In this document: piece by piece, positions 10,876 to 20,616 of the stretch
Position numbering within the stretch: position 1 is the stretch's first letter
Layout: each line of letters starts with the position of its first letter
Assembly (NCBI GenBank): GCA_030248215.1
Contig: JASANG010001705.1
Span: 1 to 64,000 of the forward strand
Direction: 5' to 3'
Length of the DNA: 64,000 nucleotides
DNA from: Enoplolaimus lenunculus
Taxonomy: Eukaryota > Nematoda > Enoplea > Enoplida > Thoracostomopsidae
Position numbers and translations under genes: made by a program
Notes under the pieces: model-generated
What the model was told of the DNA's origin: nothing
Seen by the model: only the letters and a program-made list of their open reading frames with translations
Databases searched by the model: none

Positions 10876-11324
10876 CTGTAGTGACCCGAATAAGAGGGGA
10901 ATAATAAGAGGGGACCCCCAATTTTGAGTCCCAATCAATAGGAGTCCGTATCCCTAATAAAAGTCCGTAAGTGGATAGAGTTGTCAAACCCTAATTAGAG
11001 TATTTAAACGACAATTATCCCAAATTGTAGCGCATAAATGACTCCAGGACGAAATAAAGTAGAGTTCGAAACTTTAAAGCGTACTTAAGTTTTGAAAGTA
11101 CATTCCTAAGTATAACTAACCTTGTATTATCGCTCAAGCTTTTGACACAAGACAAATAAACGTTTTCAACGGACAGTTGTAGTACCGGATATATATATCA
11201 GTAACGAAAGGTGGCAGAGCGTGGGTTAAAAACAAATAACAGTCCGTAACAGAGTAACAAGAGGGGTACCCTCTGGAGAGGCCAAATAAATATCAGTCTC
11301 CCCGCTTTATTCGGGTCACTATAG
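10876..11324. mobile_element. 449-bp MITE with CTGTAGTGACCCGAATAA ends, TA target duplication
   Basis: The left end CTGTAGTGACCCGAATAAGA and the right end TTATTCGGGTCACTATAG are inverted and flanked by TA on both sides, as for Tc1/mariner-type insertions. Internal marks shared by all copies are GAGTCCGTA, TAGCGCATAAATGACTCCAG and ATAACAGTCCGTAAC. Other copies: 26.1, 48.9, 53.7, 55.4 and 60.1 kb. Confidence 0.85.
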
Positions 11325-11472
11325 TACAATTGTCATTTTGTTATCTCCAAATTTTTTTTAGGAATATTTGACTCAATCACCTTTGTAATAGTCCCTACTG
11401 CACTCCTTGGGCATAGAATCTGTTTATCAGTCAGTTTTTGGATTTCCAACAAATTGAAAGCAAAATCAAATT

Positions 11473-11870
11473 GAGGCGTATTTTGACGCTTAGGCTTCGG
11501 TATATGGTCACTCTTACGCTTAGGCTTAGGGTTAGACTTAGGCTTAGGCTTACGCTTACGCTTATGCTTAGGCTTAGGCTTTGGCTTAGGCTTACGCTTA
11601 TGCTTAGGCTTAGGCTTAGGCTTAGGCTTACGCTTATGCTTAGGCTTAGGCCTAAGCATAAGCGTAAGCCTAAGCCAAAGCCTAAGCCTAAGCATAAGCG
11701 TAAGGCTAAGCCAAAGCCTAAGCCTAAGCATAAGCGTAAGCCTAAGCCTAAGCCTAAGTCTAACCCTAAGCCTAAGCATAAGCGTAAGCCTAAGCCAAAG
11801 CCTAAGCCTAAGCATAAGCGTAATATGCTTATACTGGCGCAACGGTCCTGTTTTATACAATAACCAAGAT
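11473..11870. repeat. Palindromic TTAGGC array inside a TTAGGC-MITE remnant
   Basis: About 150 bp of GCTTAGGCTTAGG with CTTATG and CTTTGG variants is followed, near 11,650, by about 170 bp of the reverse complement (CCTAAGCC with CATAAG and CCAAAG variants). The variant order is mirrored, so the two arms should pair as one large hairpin. CGGTCCTGTTTTATACAAT at the right resembles a type A end. Long open frames here are a by-product of the repeat. Confidence 0.85.
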
Positions 11871-11924
11871 TAGACGGTACCTAGTGTCTTCGTCCCACTA
11901 AAAATTGTACGCCCTAGAATTGTT

Positions 11925-12309
11925 TAAGCCTTGCTTGAAGGGAACAACCTTGTATGCCACTCTTAAAATTATTAACCTCCCGAGGTGAACTGTCTTAGGG
12001 CCTGTACACTTTAGATAGTATATATACAACTGGAAACTGTTCATGGTAAAGAATGTACGCGGCACGCTATGTGTTTTTCCCTTATTCCAATGTCTAAACA
12101 AAGCTGGCGAATGTTTAAATGAGGAATATTTCATGTTTTTGGTTACATTTTACTGCACACGTAGCCAGAAGGGGGCCAGGGGCCTGAGTAACTCTCGAAT
12201 GTTTTTGCCTTCTTAGAAAATTTTCAACCTTGCTTATCAGTCATCTTAAACCGCCGTGTACGCCACTTTTTAAAATTTTTAGCCCTAGCAAGTGGGTTGG
12301 CTAAGGGTG
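11925..12309. mobile_element. Two degenerate CAGGCCCGTAGCCAG-family hAT-like MITE copies
   Basis: At 11,925-12,005 AGCCTTGCTTGAAGGGAACA, CCTTGTATGCCACTCTT and TTAGGGCCTG mark a partial copy. At 12,161-12,309 CGTAGCCAGAAGGGGGCC, CAACCTTGCTTATCAGTCA and CCCTAGCAAGTGGGTTGG mark a second. Both are worn compared with the copy at 20,271. Confidence 0.55.
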
Positions 12310-12340
12310 CGGTTTAGAGCTTTACACTCCAATTTGTAGA

Positions 12341-12709
12341 GATTGGCTGAGTTTCCGAACCCCTACTTTAAATACGCCTTAGTACTTAAGTACATGCTAA
12401 ATAATTACTTAACCATTTTGTCGGTTTTAAAAGCACACTTAAGTAAATACTTAAGTCGCTGAACAAGTTTGGTATATTACAGAGTAACAGTCCAAGTATA
12501 CTTAGCCTGGTATATTGGAAATAAAGACTGATGGCGTCTTCGTTAATATAAAGCAAAACTATTATTTTATTGCTATGACCATCGCTCACATTTGGGGTTT
12601 ATTCGTTTCTGTTAATATGTGAAGTATTTACTTAAGTCGGCGACTTAGTAATCACTTAAGCATAACTTAAGGAAATACTTAAGTAAGGTTTCACAAACCC
12701 AGCCATTGT
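12341..12709. mobile_element. MITE with GGCTGGGTTTGTGAAA ends
   Basis: The left end GATTGGCTGAGTTTCCGAAC and the right end GTTTCACAAACCCAGCCATT are inverted. TACTTAAGTAAATACTTAAG words lie inside. It is related to 7,542-7,861. Confidence 0.65.
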
Positions 12710-12865
12710 CATGTAAACAAAGTTATAAGCCTTGTTTTCACATTTGGGTCTTATGAATTAATGTTTGTTTACACTGCTAGCAATCAGTTGTTTCTTGGCA
12801 TACTCTGAACTGGAAATGGCTAAAGCGTACATTTGTTTGAATAGAAATTTGTCAGAAAAAATATC

Positions 12866-13165
12866 TGGCTTAGGATTTGGCTTAGGCTTATGCTTAGGCT
12901 TAGGCTTAGGCTTAACTCTTTATGCTGGCGTTGGTTTTGTTTGACTAGCAGTCTTTGTTTTACTCAGTAGCGTACCGAGGAATTGATCTATCTTACCCAC
13001 AACGATCGGTCTACTAAGCCTATGCCTAAACCTAACAACAACCATATGTATAAAGTTTATCCTAAACTTAGGCGAAATCCTAAGCCTAGGCCTAATGGTC
13101 ATAACCCTGAACACAAGCAAATTCGTGACCCTTAGTTGAAACCTAAGCCTAAGGTTAAACTTTCC
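12866..13165. mobile_element. Degenerate TTAGGC-MITE remnants
   Basis: GCTTAGGCTTAGGCTTAGGC at 12,886-12,912 and CCTAAGCCTAGGCC-type words at 13,015-13,160 are remnants of the TTAGGC-core family. Clear GGCC ends are lost. Confidence 0.5.
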
Positions 13166-13205
13166 AAACTTTAACTCCCCTGTATCCCAGTGGGCAGGAC
13201 CATAC

Positions 13206-13335
13206 AGTGCAAAAAATGGTGAGTCAAATTGACTCTATCAGAAATACGCTTTTCCGGACTACACGAACTGAGTCAAAATTCGACTCCACCAGAGTCAAAT
13301 TCGACTTACCGAGCAGCGACCGACTAAAATGTTCG
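13206..13335. mobile_element. Half copy of the CTGCAAAAAATGGTGAGTC hairpin MITE
   Basis: CAGTGCAAAAAATGGTGAGT, TTGACTCTATCAGAAATACG and ACTACACGAACTGAGTC match the left arm of the copies at 4,904 and 15,488. The right arm is missing. Confidence 0.75.
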
Positions 13336-13629
13336 TTCTCCAGTTCAAATATTTAAATCATTAACGGTGGCTTCACGACACTCGTTGGTGTCTGTCTACT
13401 GCAATAAATACGAAACGAACCGTTAATTCGGCCTGGTTCCTACTGGTTTGGGTTCTTCTTTGTGATGGCTCGGCTGTATTCGCTTTTAAGAACCATTGTT
13501 TCCTTTGTTTGCGGAACCTTTTTTCCTTTTATACCAAACTAAAATATGACATTCCGTAGATTAATAAAGAGGTTATTTTTTTGTATCTGCTGCGCTTTTT
13601 AGAAGTCCTTCTAGACTACGTCTTAGCCG

Positions 13630-14160
13630 GTATTCTCAAATGTGTTTATCATCCATTCATGTAACCAGGATTAGGAACTGGTTTTAAGAGTTTGGCCTGT
13701 ATTCTCAAATGTGTTTAGCATCCATTCTTGTAACGAGGATTAGGAACTGGTTAAGAGTTTGGCCTGTATTCTCAAATGTGTTTAGCATCCATTCTTGTAA
13801 CCAGGATTAGGAACTGGTTTTAAGAGTTTGGCCTGTATTCTCAAATGTGTTTATCATCCATTCATGTAACCAGGATTAGGAACTGGTTTTAAGAGTTTGG
13901 CCTGTATTCTCAAATGTGTTTAGCATCCATTCTTGTAACGAGGATTAGGAACTGGTTAAGAGTTTGGCCTGTATTCTCAAATGTGTTTAGCATCCATTCT
14001 TGTAACGAGGATTAGGAACTGGTTAAGAGTTTGGCCTGTATTCTCAAATGTGTTTAGCATCCATTCTTGTAACGATGATTAGGAACTGGTTAAGAGTTTG
14101 GCCTGTATTCTCAAGTGTGTTTAGCATCCATTCATGTAACCAGGATTAAAAACTGGTTAA
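13630..14160. repeat. 67-72 bp minisatellite, about eight units
   Basis: The unit begins GGCCTGTATTCTCAAATGTG and includes TTTAGCATCCATTCTTGTAA and AGGATTAGGAACTGGTT. Units alternate between ending GGTTTTAAGAGTTT and GGTTAAGAGTTT, which suggests unequal exchange. Single related words (ATTCTCAAATGTGTATAGCA) are scattered in the window, so the array arose from a dispersed repeat. Confidence 0.9.
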
Positions 14161-14163
14161 TAG

Positions 14164-14363
14164 TTCGAAGTACAAAAAAGTGTAAATTTCTGGTTATGAA
14201 AAATTTACAATTATCCGGCTCTAAAATTGGACGGTTAAAAATTGGAATGTTACCAAAATTTAAATTCATGAGCTTAAAAGGCGGCTGGACGTTCGAGAAA
14301 TTGAACAGGTTTTTTGAAAATCATACATTGCGACAACTGATTGATATTGTTTTTACACCTTAA
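14164..14363 (+). CDS. Possible terminal exon of an unidentified gene
   Basis: After TTAATAG the frame reads KKCKFLVMKNLQLSGSKIGR, then MSLKGGWTFEKLNRFFEN and QLIDIVFTP before TAA. The mix of residues (Trp, Gly, Arg, evenly spaced hydrophobics) looks protein-like, unlike most frames here. The acceptor is weak and lies at the edge of the minisatellite. No poly(A) signal or partner exon was found. It could be a pseudogene piece or chance. Confidence 0.3.
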
Positions 14364-14511
14364 TTTAAGCTTTTAAAAATATTTGGAAAAATGTAAATAC
14401 GACAGATTGAAATTAACTCAAAGGAATCGTTCATATAAGATTTTGTAGTTCAAACTTGACGTTTTTGCAAAAACTGTTTCGTGGATGTTTAACAAATTTA
14501 CATATTATCAT

Positions 14512-14699
14512 GCCAATGTTACCTTTAGCGGCGTAACAGTAGAGTAAGCGTAATCGTAAGCCTAAGCCTTAGCTTAAGCGTTGCAAAAATGTGTTCCTAA
14601 GCCTAAGCCTAAGCCTAAGCAAAAATGTAATCTAGAAACTAAACCACTCTTTTATAGACTCACCAGAAACCTTTAGACCCCTTAAAGTAGCATGGGCCT
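14512..14699. mobile_element. TTAGGC-core MITE, type C
   Basis: The ends are GCCAATGTTACCTTTAGCGG and CCCCTTAAAGTAGCATGGGC. The core is CCTAAGCCTAAGCCTAAG with the type C linker GCGTTGCAAAAATGTGTTC. Confidence 0.8.
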
Positions 14700-14799
14700 A
14701 TTTAAATTAACATAAGCGCAGCGTCCACTGACCAGAATTGTTCAACAGAATGCATTACCGCTCGTTTATTGACAATTTGGGTCATTTTGGTTGTCCTCA

Positions 14800-14935
14800 C
14801 CGACAGCCAGCATTCACTCAAAAATGGTTCGATTTTGAAAATTTATATTTCAGCTTCATGTGACCTCTCTTGAATACTCGAAATTTGAATTTTTGAAAAA
14901 TTCGATTTTTTTTCAGATCCTAAAAGGTTCCGATA
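14800..14935. mobile_element. Half copy of the AATTCGAATTTTTCAAAAAT MITE family
   Basis: CACTCAAAAATGGTTCGATT, TCGAAATTTGAATTTTTG and AAAAATTCGATTTTTT match one arm of the copies at 35.6, 46.6 and 61.4 kb. Confidence 0.5.
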
Positions 14936-14989
14936 TCGAAAAATAATTTTGTAAAACGGTTTAATGGAATAACCGAAAACACCCGTTGT

Positions 14990-15458
14990 TTACACGTGCA
15001 TGTTTTCACGCAAAAAACATGTGCAAGCAACTTGTGTATGCAGCTTGGGTCAAAACCAGCGTCGAAGCTGTTGCAGTTGCAAATTATTTACTGGAATTCA
15101 TGCTACTAAATTTAATTCGTACGTGTTAACACACCAAATTTGATTACACATCTGAAATATTTGCCATCGAGCGCTTGGAGAACTTGCAGCTGCAATTATC
15201 TTAACGAAGAATATATGCAAGAAATATAATTGACACGTTTTAATAGCATTGAAAAAACGAAATATTTTATGTTCATTGGCTGAACTGATAATAGGTATGC
15301 TTGATATTTATTGAAGTCGTCTACAAATTATTCATATAATTTCAGGTTAATGATTTAGAATGAAAATAATGTTTCTTTGCAAACACGAGTCGCTGCAAGT
15401 TACCCATGTAAGTTGTAGCTGCGAGTTCTCTCAGCAAAAGCTTGCACGTGTGAATACG
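14990..15458. mobile_element. CACGTGCAAG-family MITE
   Basis: The left end is TACACGTGCATGTTTTCACG and the right end CAAAAGCTTGCACGTGTGAAT. Internal CTTGCAGCTGCAA and AAATTATTTACTGGAATTCA are shared with other copies. About 470 bp, longer than the roughly 270-bp copies, so it may contain an extra piece. Confidence 0.65.
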
Positions 15459-15487
15459 GTTTTAAACAGCGAATGTTTTTTAACCCT

Positions 15488-15700
15488 ACGCTGCAAAAAA
15501 TGGTTAGTCAAATTAACTCTCTCCGAAATAGGCTTTTCGTGACTGCACAAACTGAGTCAAAATTAGAGTCAAATTCCATTAACTGAGGCGCTCGGTGAGT
15601 CGAATTTGACTCTGGTGGAGTCGAATTTTGACTCAGTTTGTGTAGTCAGGAAAAGCCTATTTCGGACAGAGTCAATTTGACTCACCATTTTTTGCAGTGT
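15488..15700. mobile_element. CTGCAAAAAATGGTGAGTC hairpin MITE, full copy
   Basis: The ends ACGCTGCAAAAAATGGTTAG and CTCACCATTTTTTGCAGTGT are inverted, with ACTGAGTCAAAATTAGAGTC and GACTCTGGTGGAGTCG in the arms. Confidence 0.85.
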
Positions 15701-15836
15701 AGAAACACTTAAATCGACTTTTTGTTCCTCTCAAACTTTGTTTATTTTTAGAATTTCAAGCAGAACATACTTCGTGTTGCTAAAATTCAATATTTTTTCT
15801 ATTGTAGAAACTTTTGAGAGTACCGCAGTTACAAAC

Positions 15837-15967
<131 letters not shown>

Positions 15968-16378
15968 TGTTATACGATACCTCGTACTTGACGCAAAAAT
16001 TTATTGGCAATTAATTTTGAAATGTATTTTTTCATACAAAATATTGAAATTTAACGAGTATTTTCTGACAGAGTCACATCAGCCTTTTAACCAAAAACTT
16101 TATAGCTGACAATGTACACGACGTGGTTGCTTTAAGATACTTTTTCCTAACTTAGAATTTTTTCGAGTGTTGTTAAAGATTAACTTCAGCATTGGGGGGC
16201 TTACAGGAACAGCCCCCTCCCAGTTCCGCTGCGTAGTGACATTTTTGCTCAGATTTTAGTTTAGAATTAGCACTTTTGTATAGTCGACGTTGCAAGTTGT
16301 TTTTGTGTACAAAAACGTTAAATACTACGATTATACCAATGAGCAGAAGTTTATGGTCGAGATTGCTATTAGGTGGGT
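15968..16378. other. No gene seen
   Basis: AT-rich unique-looking sequence between the microsatellite and the next MITE. No splice-bounded frame found. Confidence 0.5.
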
Positions 16379-16682
16379 GGCCCATATATAGAACACGACC
16401 GGAACAGTAGTATAAGCATACTCCTAAGTCTAAGCCTAAACCTAAGCCTAAGCGTATGGATGAGCCTATTCCAAAGCCAAAAGCCTAAGCCAAGCCTAAG
16501 CCTGAGCCTAAGCGTATAGATGAGCCTATTCCTAAGCCAAATGCCTAAGCCAAGCCTAAGCCTAAGCCTAAGCGAATGGATGAGCCTATTCCTACGCCTA
16601 AGCAAAAAATAAGTCTAAAGTTTAAACTGACTCTATTGAAGCCCCTCAGGAAAACGATTCGGCCCTGTTCTATACATGAGCC
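16379..16682. mobile_element. TTAGGC-core MITE, type A, with triplicated core
   Basis: The ends are GGCCCATATATAGAACACGA and GGCCCTGTTCTATACATGAG. The core repeats a roughly 67-bp block about three times (AAGCGTATGGATGAGCCTAT, then CCTAAGCC words), so the core has itself expanded in tandem. Confidence 0.85.
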
Positions 16683-16745
16683 AGATAGACGGTCTTTTAG
16701 CATATTTATCTCATTAAACGTTTAGCCAATTGTTTTTATAAAACT

Positions 16746-16966
16746 TGGCCCATGTATAGGTCAGGAGCGGAACGTTTTTTCTGCGAGACTGCCAAAGAGT
16801 AAACTTCAGATTGACATATATTTTTTTTGCTTAGGCTGAGGCTCATAGACTTAGATATAGGCTTATTTTTAGGCTTAGGCTTACAGGTTTATCTATAGGT
16901 TTATCTTTAGGCTTTAAGCTTATGAATATGCTTATACTACTGTTACTGCCCTGTTCTATACTTCTA
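16746..16966. mobile_element. TTAGGC-core MITE, type B left end with type A right end
   Basis: The left end is GGCCCATGTATAGGTCAGGA then GCGGAACGTTTTTTCTG. The right end is ATATGCTTATACTACTGTTA and CCCTGTTCTATAC. The mixed ends suggest the types share an ancestor or recombine. Confidence 0.7.
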
Positions 16967-17014
16967 ACTTTACGTACAGGCTCAAGTGCCTCCTGTAATT
17001 ATTTGTGGCTATAG

Positions 17015-17164
17015 GTGCGTCCGCCAACGTATAGATTGGATCCGGAACAAAGCTATAAAGGCTTTTAGGATTAAACTTGAAAATTATATTCGTCGTCATA
17101 AGACACCAGAACTAAACAAACATAAATCATATGATGACAATTGTGTATATAGAAAAGGTTACAG
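17015..17164 (+). CDS. Candidate internal exon, unknown gene
   Basis: The acceptor is TTTGTGGCTATAG and the donor GGTTACAG|GTAAAT, phase 2 to phase 2, 150 nt without a stop. It reads CVRQRIDWIRNKAIKAFRIK and on to DDNCVYRKGYR. The charged, tryptophan-containing composition and both splice sites favour a real exon. Family not recognised. It joins in phase to the candidate exon at 25,958 (shared split Arg codon), but about 8.8 kb of intron would separate them. Confidence 0.4.
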
Positions 17165-17266
17165 GTAAATCATACCAAATCTAACGTTTAATGGATTCTA
17201 TACAATTTCATTAAAAAAATGCGCTGATTCCTTGATCGCTTTGTTACCACGTCGCTGCAATAAACG

Positions 17267-17309
17267 AGGAATGGGTTCCCTCAAAAGTCACCTGGTGTAC
17301 GCATGATAT
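17267..17309. repeat. Left arm of a long-range inverted repeat
   Basis: GAGGAATGGGTTCCCTCAAA followed by AGTCACCTGGTGTACGCATG is the reverse complement of 18,340-18,382. The inner part is the end of the TTCCACAATATCATGCGTAC MITE family. The GGAATGGGTTCC part is unique to this pair. Confidence 0.8.
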
Positions 17310-17328
17310 TGTGGAAATGGCATAACGC

Positions 17329-17592
17329 TCTATTCACACGTGCAAGATTTTGGAGCAAAAACTTCCACGTCGCAAAGCATCTTTGATGTCCTTGCAGTTG
17401 CAAATTATTCACTGGAATTTATGCTATTGAATTTAATTCGCACCTGTGAACACAGTCGCAAGTCGATTGAGTTTCTTGCGCCTGCAGTTTGATTCGTCAA
17501 TCGTTCCTTTAAAAATACTTGCAACTGTAAGTATTTCGTGCAAGTTGCAGCTGCGAGTTCTCGCTGTAAAAACTTGCAGGCGTGAATGGGGC
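17329..17592. mobile_element. CACGTGCAAG-family MITE
   Basis: The left end CTATTCACACGTGCAAGATT and the right end CGCTGTAAAAACTTGCAGGC then GTGAATGGGGC are inverted. TTGCAGTTGCAAATTATTCA lies inside. Confidence 0.75.
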
Positions 17593-17599
17593 TTAATGG

Positions 17600-18295
17600 A
17601 AACAGCTTGTTGAAATTTACCCCAAATTTAAACTGAGTTTGACAAACTGTTCATCGTTAATCGAAGTCGACGTTCAGTTCAAATGAAAGTTTCTCATAGT
17701 CTACGGTCAGCTGCGTTATCATACACATTTATTAATATTATCTTCACATTATAAAAACGTCACATTTTTATAGTCGACCTTCAACGATTCATTGCTATTA
17801 TTCTTCGACGAGTATACTTAACAATTTTAAGTATCTAAAATTGTGTCGAGTCGTCAAATTCAATTGGCTGGGGACCGGCGTCGAAAAGAAACATTAAAAC
17901 GATTCAAATAGGATTAATAGTTTCTGATTGGATATTGGTAAATTGTTAACAATAATACCGGGTTATTTTTGACGAATCAATTTTGACCTATTAAGCCCTC
18001 TCAACTTACCCTGTAATCTTTTTTTGTATGCCATCTACGTGTTGATTTATGTATCCGAATGCTGGTGTTCATATTTTGACCATGAAAGTTTGTAAGAAAT
18101 TTTTGAAAATATATTTAATATTTATGCAAGTTTTATAAAGTTTCCATTGCGTTGCGGTTGTAGGACTCGAGACGACAAGACGATCGCAGAAACTTGTTGT
18201 GAGGGTACGAGCCGGTAGGAAAACCCGGCCGCAACCCCTCTGAAAATTTAAATAGTTCTCTAGTCTACCTATATTTATCTATCCGTGTTCAATAT
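17600..18295. other. No gene seen
   Basis: Unique-looking sequence with no convincing exon on either strand. A GC-richer patch (GAGGGTACGAGCCGGTAGG) lies at 18,201-18,219. Confidence 0.5.
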
Positions 18296-18339
18296 TTTGG
18301 CCAATATATAGATCAGGTCCGTAACAGTAGTATAAGCAT

Positions 18340-18382
18340 TCATGCGTACACCAGGTGACTTTTGAGGGAACCCATTCCTTGT
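18340..18382. repeat. Right arm of the long-range inverted repeat, inside a disrupted MITE
   Basis: CATGCGTACACCAGGTGACT then TTTGAGGGAACCCATTCCTT mirrors 17,267-17,309. Just before it GGCCAATATATAGATCAGGT and CAGTAGTATAAGCATT form a TTAGGC-MITE left end that stops abruptly, so this block seems to have landed in, or recombined with, that MITE. Confidence 0.7.
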
Positions 18383-18504
18383 TTAACCCAGTGACGTGGC
18401 AACAAAGCGAGCAAGAAATCAGCTCATTTTTTACGTTGGCGGAAATACCTATGAGGCACAAAAAATCACACGAGGCACTTGAGCCCGTATGTAAAATTAG
18501 AAGT

Positions 18505-18658
18505 ACAGAACAGGGCCGTAACAGTAGTATAAGCATATTCCTAAACCAAAGCCTAAACGCAAAAAATGAGCCTAAACCACAAAAAATAATTCAAAAGCTT
18601 AACTGTACTCTATTACAGTTTCGCGGAAAACTGTCAGCCGGTGATCTATACACGGGTC
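18505..18658. mobile_element. TTAGGC-core MITE, type A
   Basis: ACAGAACAGGGCCGTAACAG and TAGTATAAGCATATTCC at the left; CTATTACAGTTTCGCGGAAA and TGATCTATACACGGGTC at the right. The core is short and degenerate. Confidence 0.7.
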
Positions 18659-18981
18659 AATATTTTGACATTGCTACTATTTTTAAAGTGGGGGGATGTA
18701 CAATCGTTTGAAATTGCCCCCCTTTCAAATCAGGCAGCCCCGTTTTGTAGAACCGGAGCCTGATTTTCAGTATATAAAGCGTTGTTTACTATTTGGCTGC
18801 GTTACTACGAATTGGCAGAGTTAAGTAATTGTCGTTAATTGTAATATCTATCCTGAATTAATCTTGGTAATTGTCTATTTTTTAAGCTTAGGGTTGTTTA
18901 CTGCTTGTCAGTCTAAATTAGAACGAGGTACCCAGCGGATTATAAGCCTGGAAATAATTTTAGATAGAACTAACACGTCGT

Positions 18982-19284
18982 ACCAAGAGTGGATAATCGG
19001 TATTTAACAACAGTGTGTAACTGGGCGCACATTCTGTGTTGAAACGAATGTGCTCGGCACGCGTTGCGTTTTTGGCCGACCCCTTTTATTTTGAGGGAGG
19101 TACAACCGGCGCGAACCATGACACTTTATGTATGCGGCATCAAACATGCTCCCGTTATAGTTTAATTTAGGGGTATTCATGTGATAGCGACCCCCCTCTA
19201 AACAAGGAGGGGTCGGCCAAAAACGCAGCGCCCGGTGGTACATTTTGTACCATGCGGGACCCCAAGAATTGCACACTCTTGTCA
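18982..19284. mobile_element. MITE with GACAAGAGTGTGCAA-like ends
   Basis: ACCAAGAGTGGATAATCGG near the left end mirrors GCACACTCTTGTCATAATCC at the right. Internal GCGTTGCGTTTTTGGC and CAAAAACGCAGCGCC are inverted to each other. Related copies lie at 19,320-19,570 (partial) and 27,902-28,190. Confidence 0.7.
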
Positions 19285-19319
19285 TAATCCAATCTGAGTG
19301 TTATTTAGACTGTATGATT

Positions 19320-19570
19320 TTTACAACAGTATGCAGCTGAGTACATTCTCAGTTGAAACAAATGTATCCAGCACGCGTTGCGTTTTTGGCTTCCGTCCTT
19401 GTTTATGGTGAAGTAAAGATTGTAGGTTTCTTCAGTCCCGCACCTGCGAAGTAAATTTTCAATTGGGTCTGTAGCTGGCTAATGTCATTTTCAACGGTTC
19501 ATGCCGCATTTGGCTCTCCCCAAATCGGAAGGGTCGTGTAAAAAATGCAACGCGTGCTGGTACAAAATTT
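19320..19570. mobile_element. Second, partial copy of the GACAAGAGTGTGCAA MITE
   Basis: CAACAGTATGCAGCTGAGTA, CACGCGTTGCGTTTTTGGC and AAAAAATGCAACGCGTGCTG follow the layout of 18,982-19,284. Outer ends unclear. Confidence 0.55.
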
Positions 19571-20262
19571 CAAACTCCTTGTCGATAAGGTCGTCACGGA
19601 CTCCTGGTCTGACGAAGCGTACGTAATTGGTTATTTACTTATGTAATTTTTGCAAGAAATACAGCTCAGTAGTCATTTATCCAATGAAAACGGATTATAT
19701 TTCTGCAATTTATGCTGTCTCGTGCGAATTGCGAAAATTGGGCCAATAGCAATCAATGATTCCGGTTCAAGTTTGTACAATTTATAAGGGAACTATAACC
19801 ATTTTTGAGCCCTTGTAGTGAGGTAGAAAACTGTTTCAGTAGACGGTTGCTTATTTGGTAAGTTAGGCATTTTGTTTGAACCAACCTTCAGAATATCTAG
19901 TCACGTGCTACCACTAGCATTAATTTGAGTGAAGCCTAAACTACCCACCCCACGTTCCTGTTTATATTAGGTTTAAGCCTAAACCTAAACCAAGTTTATT
20001 TTTGGGAGACGGACTTTTTGTTGGATGGGGGGTGGGTGTAACAGTCGCGAATTTCAGTTTCAGCGTTATATGTGCCCTTTTGTATAAGCCCTTATTGCGT
20101 GTTTATAAGCCACTAAAAATACTTACATAATCAATAGTCATAACTTTACGTCTAATAAGTTTCGAATTATAATGTGATTTCGACAGAAACCATAGTGAAC
20201 GTACTTATATGGAAGGGTTAGGCATCGAAAAAAACGGCTAAAATATTAGTTCTTGAAATAAA
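19571..20262. other. No gene seen
   Basis: Unique-looking AT-rich sequence. A short CCTAAACC tract lies near 19,975. No splice-bounded coding frame found. Confidence 0.5.
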
Positions 20263-20270
20263 ATTAGCAT

Positions 20271-20432
20271 CAGGCCCGTAGCCTGGGAGTAGCCAAGGGG
20301 GACTCATCCCTCCTGCAAAAATTGCGGCCCCTCAAAAAATTACCAACCTTGCGTGAAAGTCAACGAAAACCTTTATATACCCCTTCTGAAAATAGATTAG
20401 CCCCCTAGAACGGTGTGCTGGCTACAGGCCTG
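20271..20432. mobile_element. 162-bp hAT-like MITE with perfect 8-bp target duplication
   Basis: The ends CAGGCCCGTAGCCTGGGAG and GTGCTGGCTACAGGCCTG are inverted. ATTAGCAT directly flanks both sides (20,263-20,270 and 20,433-20,440). An 8-bp duplication and CAG...CTG ends are hAT features. Inside, ACCAACCTTGCGTGAAAGTC and ATACCCCTTCTGAAAAT mark the family, which has about ten copies here. Confidence 0.9.
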
Positions 20433-20451
20433 ATTAGCATTTAACAATAAT

Positions 20452-20616
20452 GCCGACCCGTAGCCCGAGAGAGCCAGTATGGACTCAACTCCATGAGAGA
20501 ATTTTGACACCCAGTAGAACGTTTTCAACCTTGCTTGTAAATGATCGAAAATCGTTGTATGTTTCTCATGAAAGATGCTTAGCACCCCCCTAGCAAGGCG
20601 AGCCGGCAACGGCCTG
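20452..20616. mobile_element. CAGGCCCGTAGCCAG-family MITE, worn copy
   Basis: CCGACCCGTAGCCCGAGAG at the left and CAAGGCGAGCCGGCAACGGC at the right, with TTTTCAACCTTGCTTGTAAA inside. It lies just beyond the previous copy. Confidence 0.75.

Noticed and set aside
11333-11863. Arg/Leu- and Lys/Pro-rich frames of 141-175 codons on both strands
   Set aside because: Translated TTAGGC repeat; the two strands mirror each other because the array is palindromic.
11473-11870. A true chromosome end or subtelomere, from the TTAGGC runs
   Set aside because: The runs are short, degenerate, in both orientations and mostly framed by transposon ends, with genes and other repeats on both sides.
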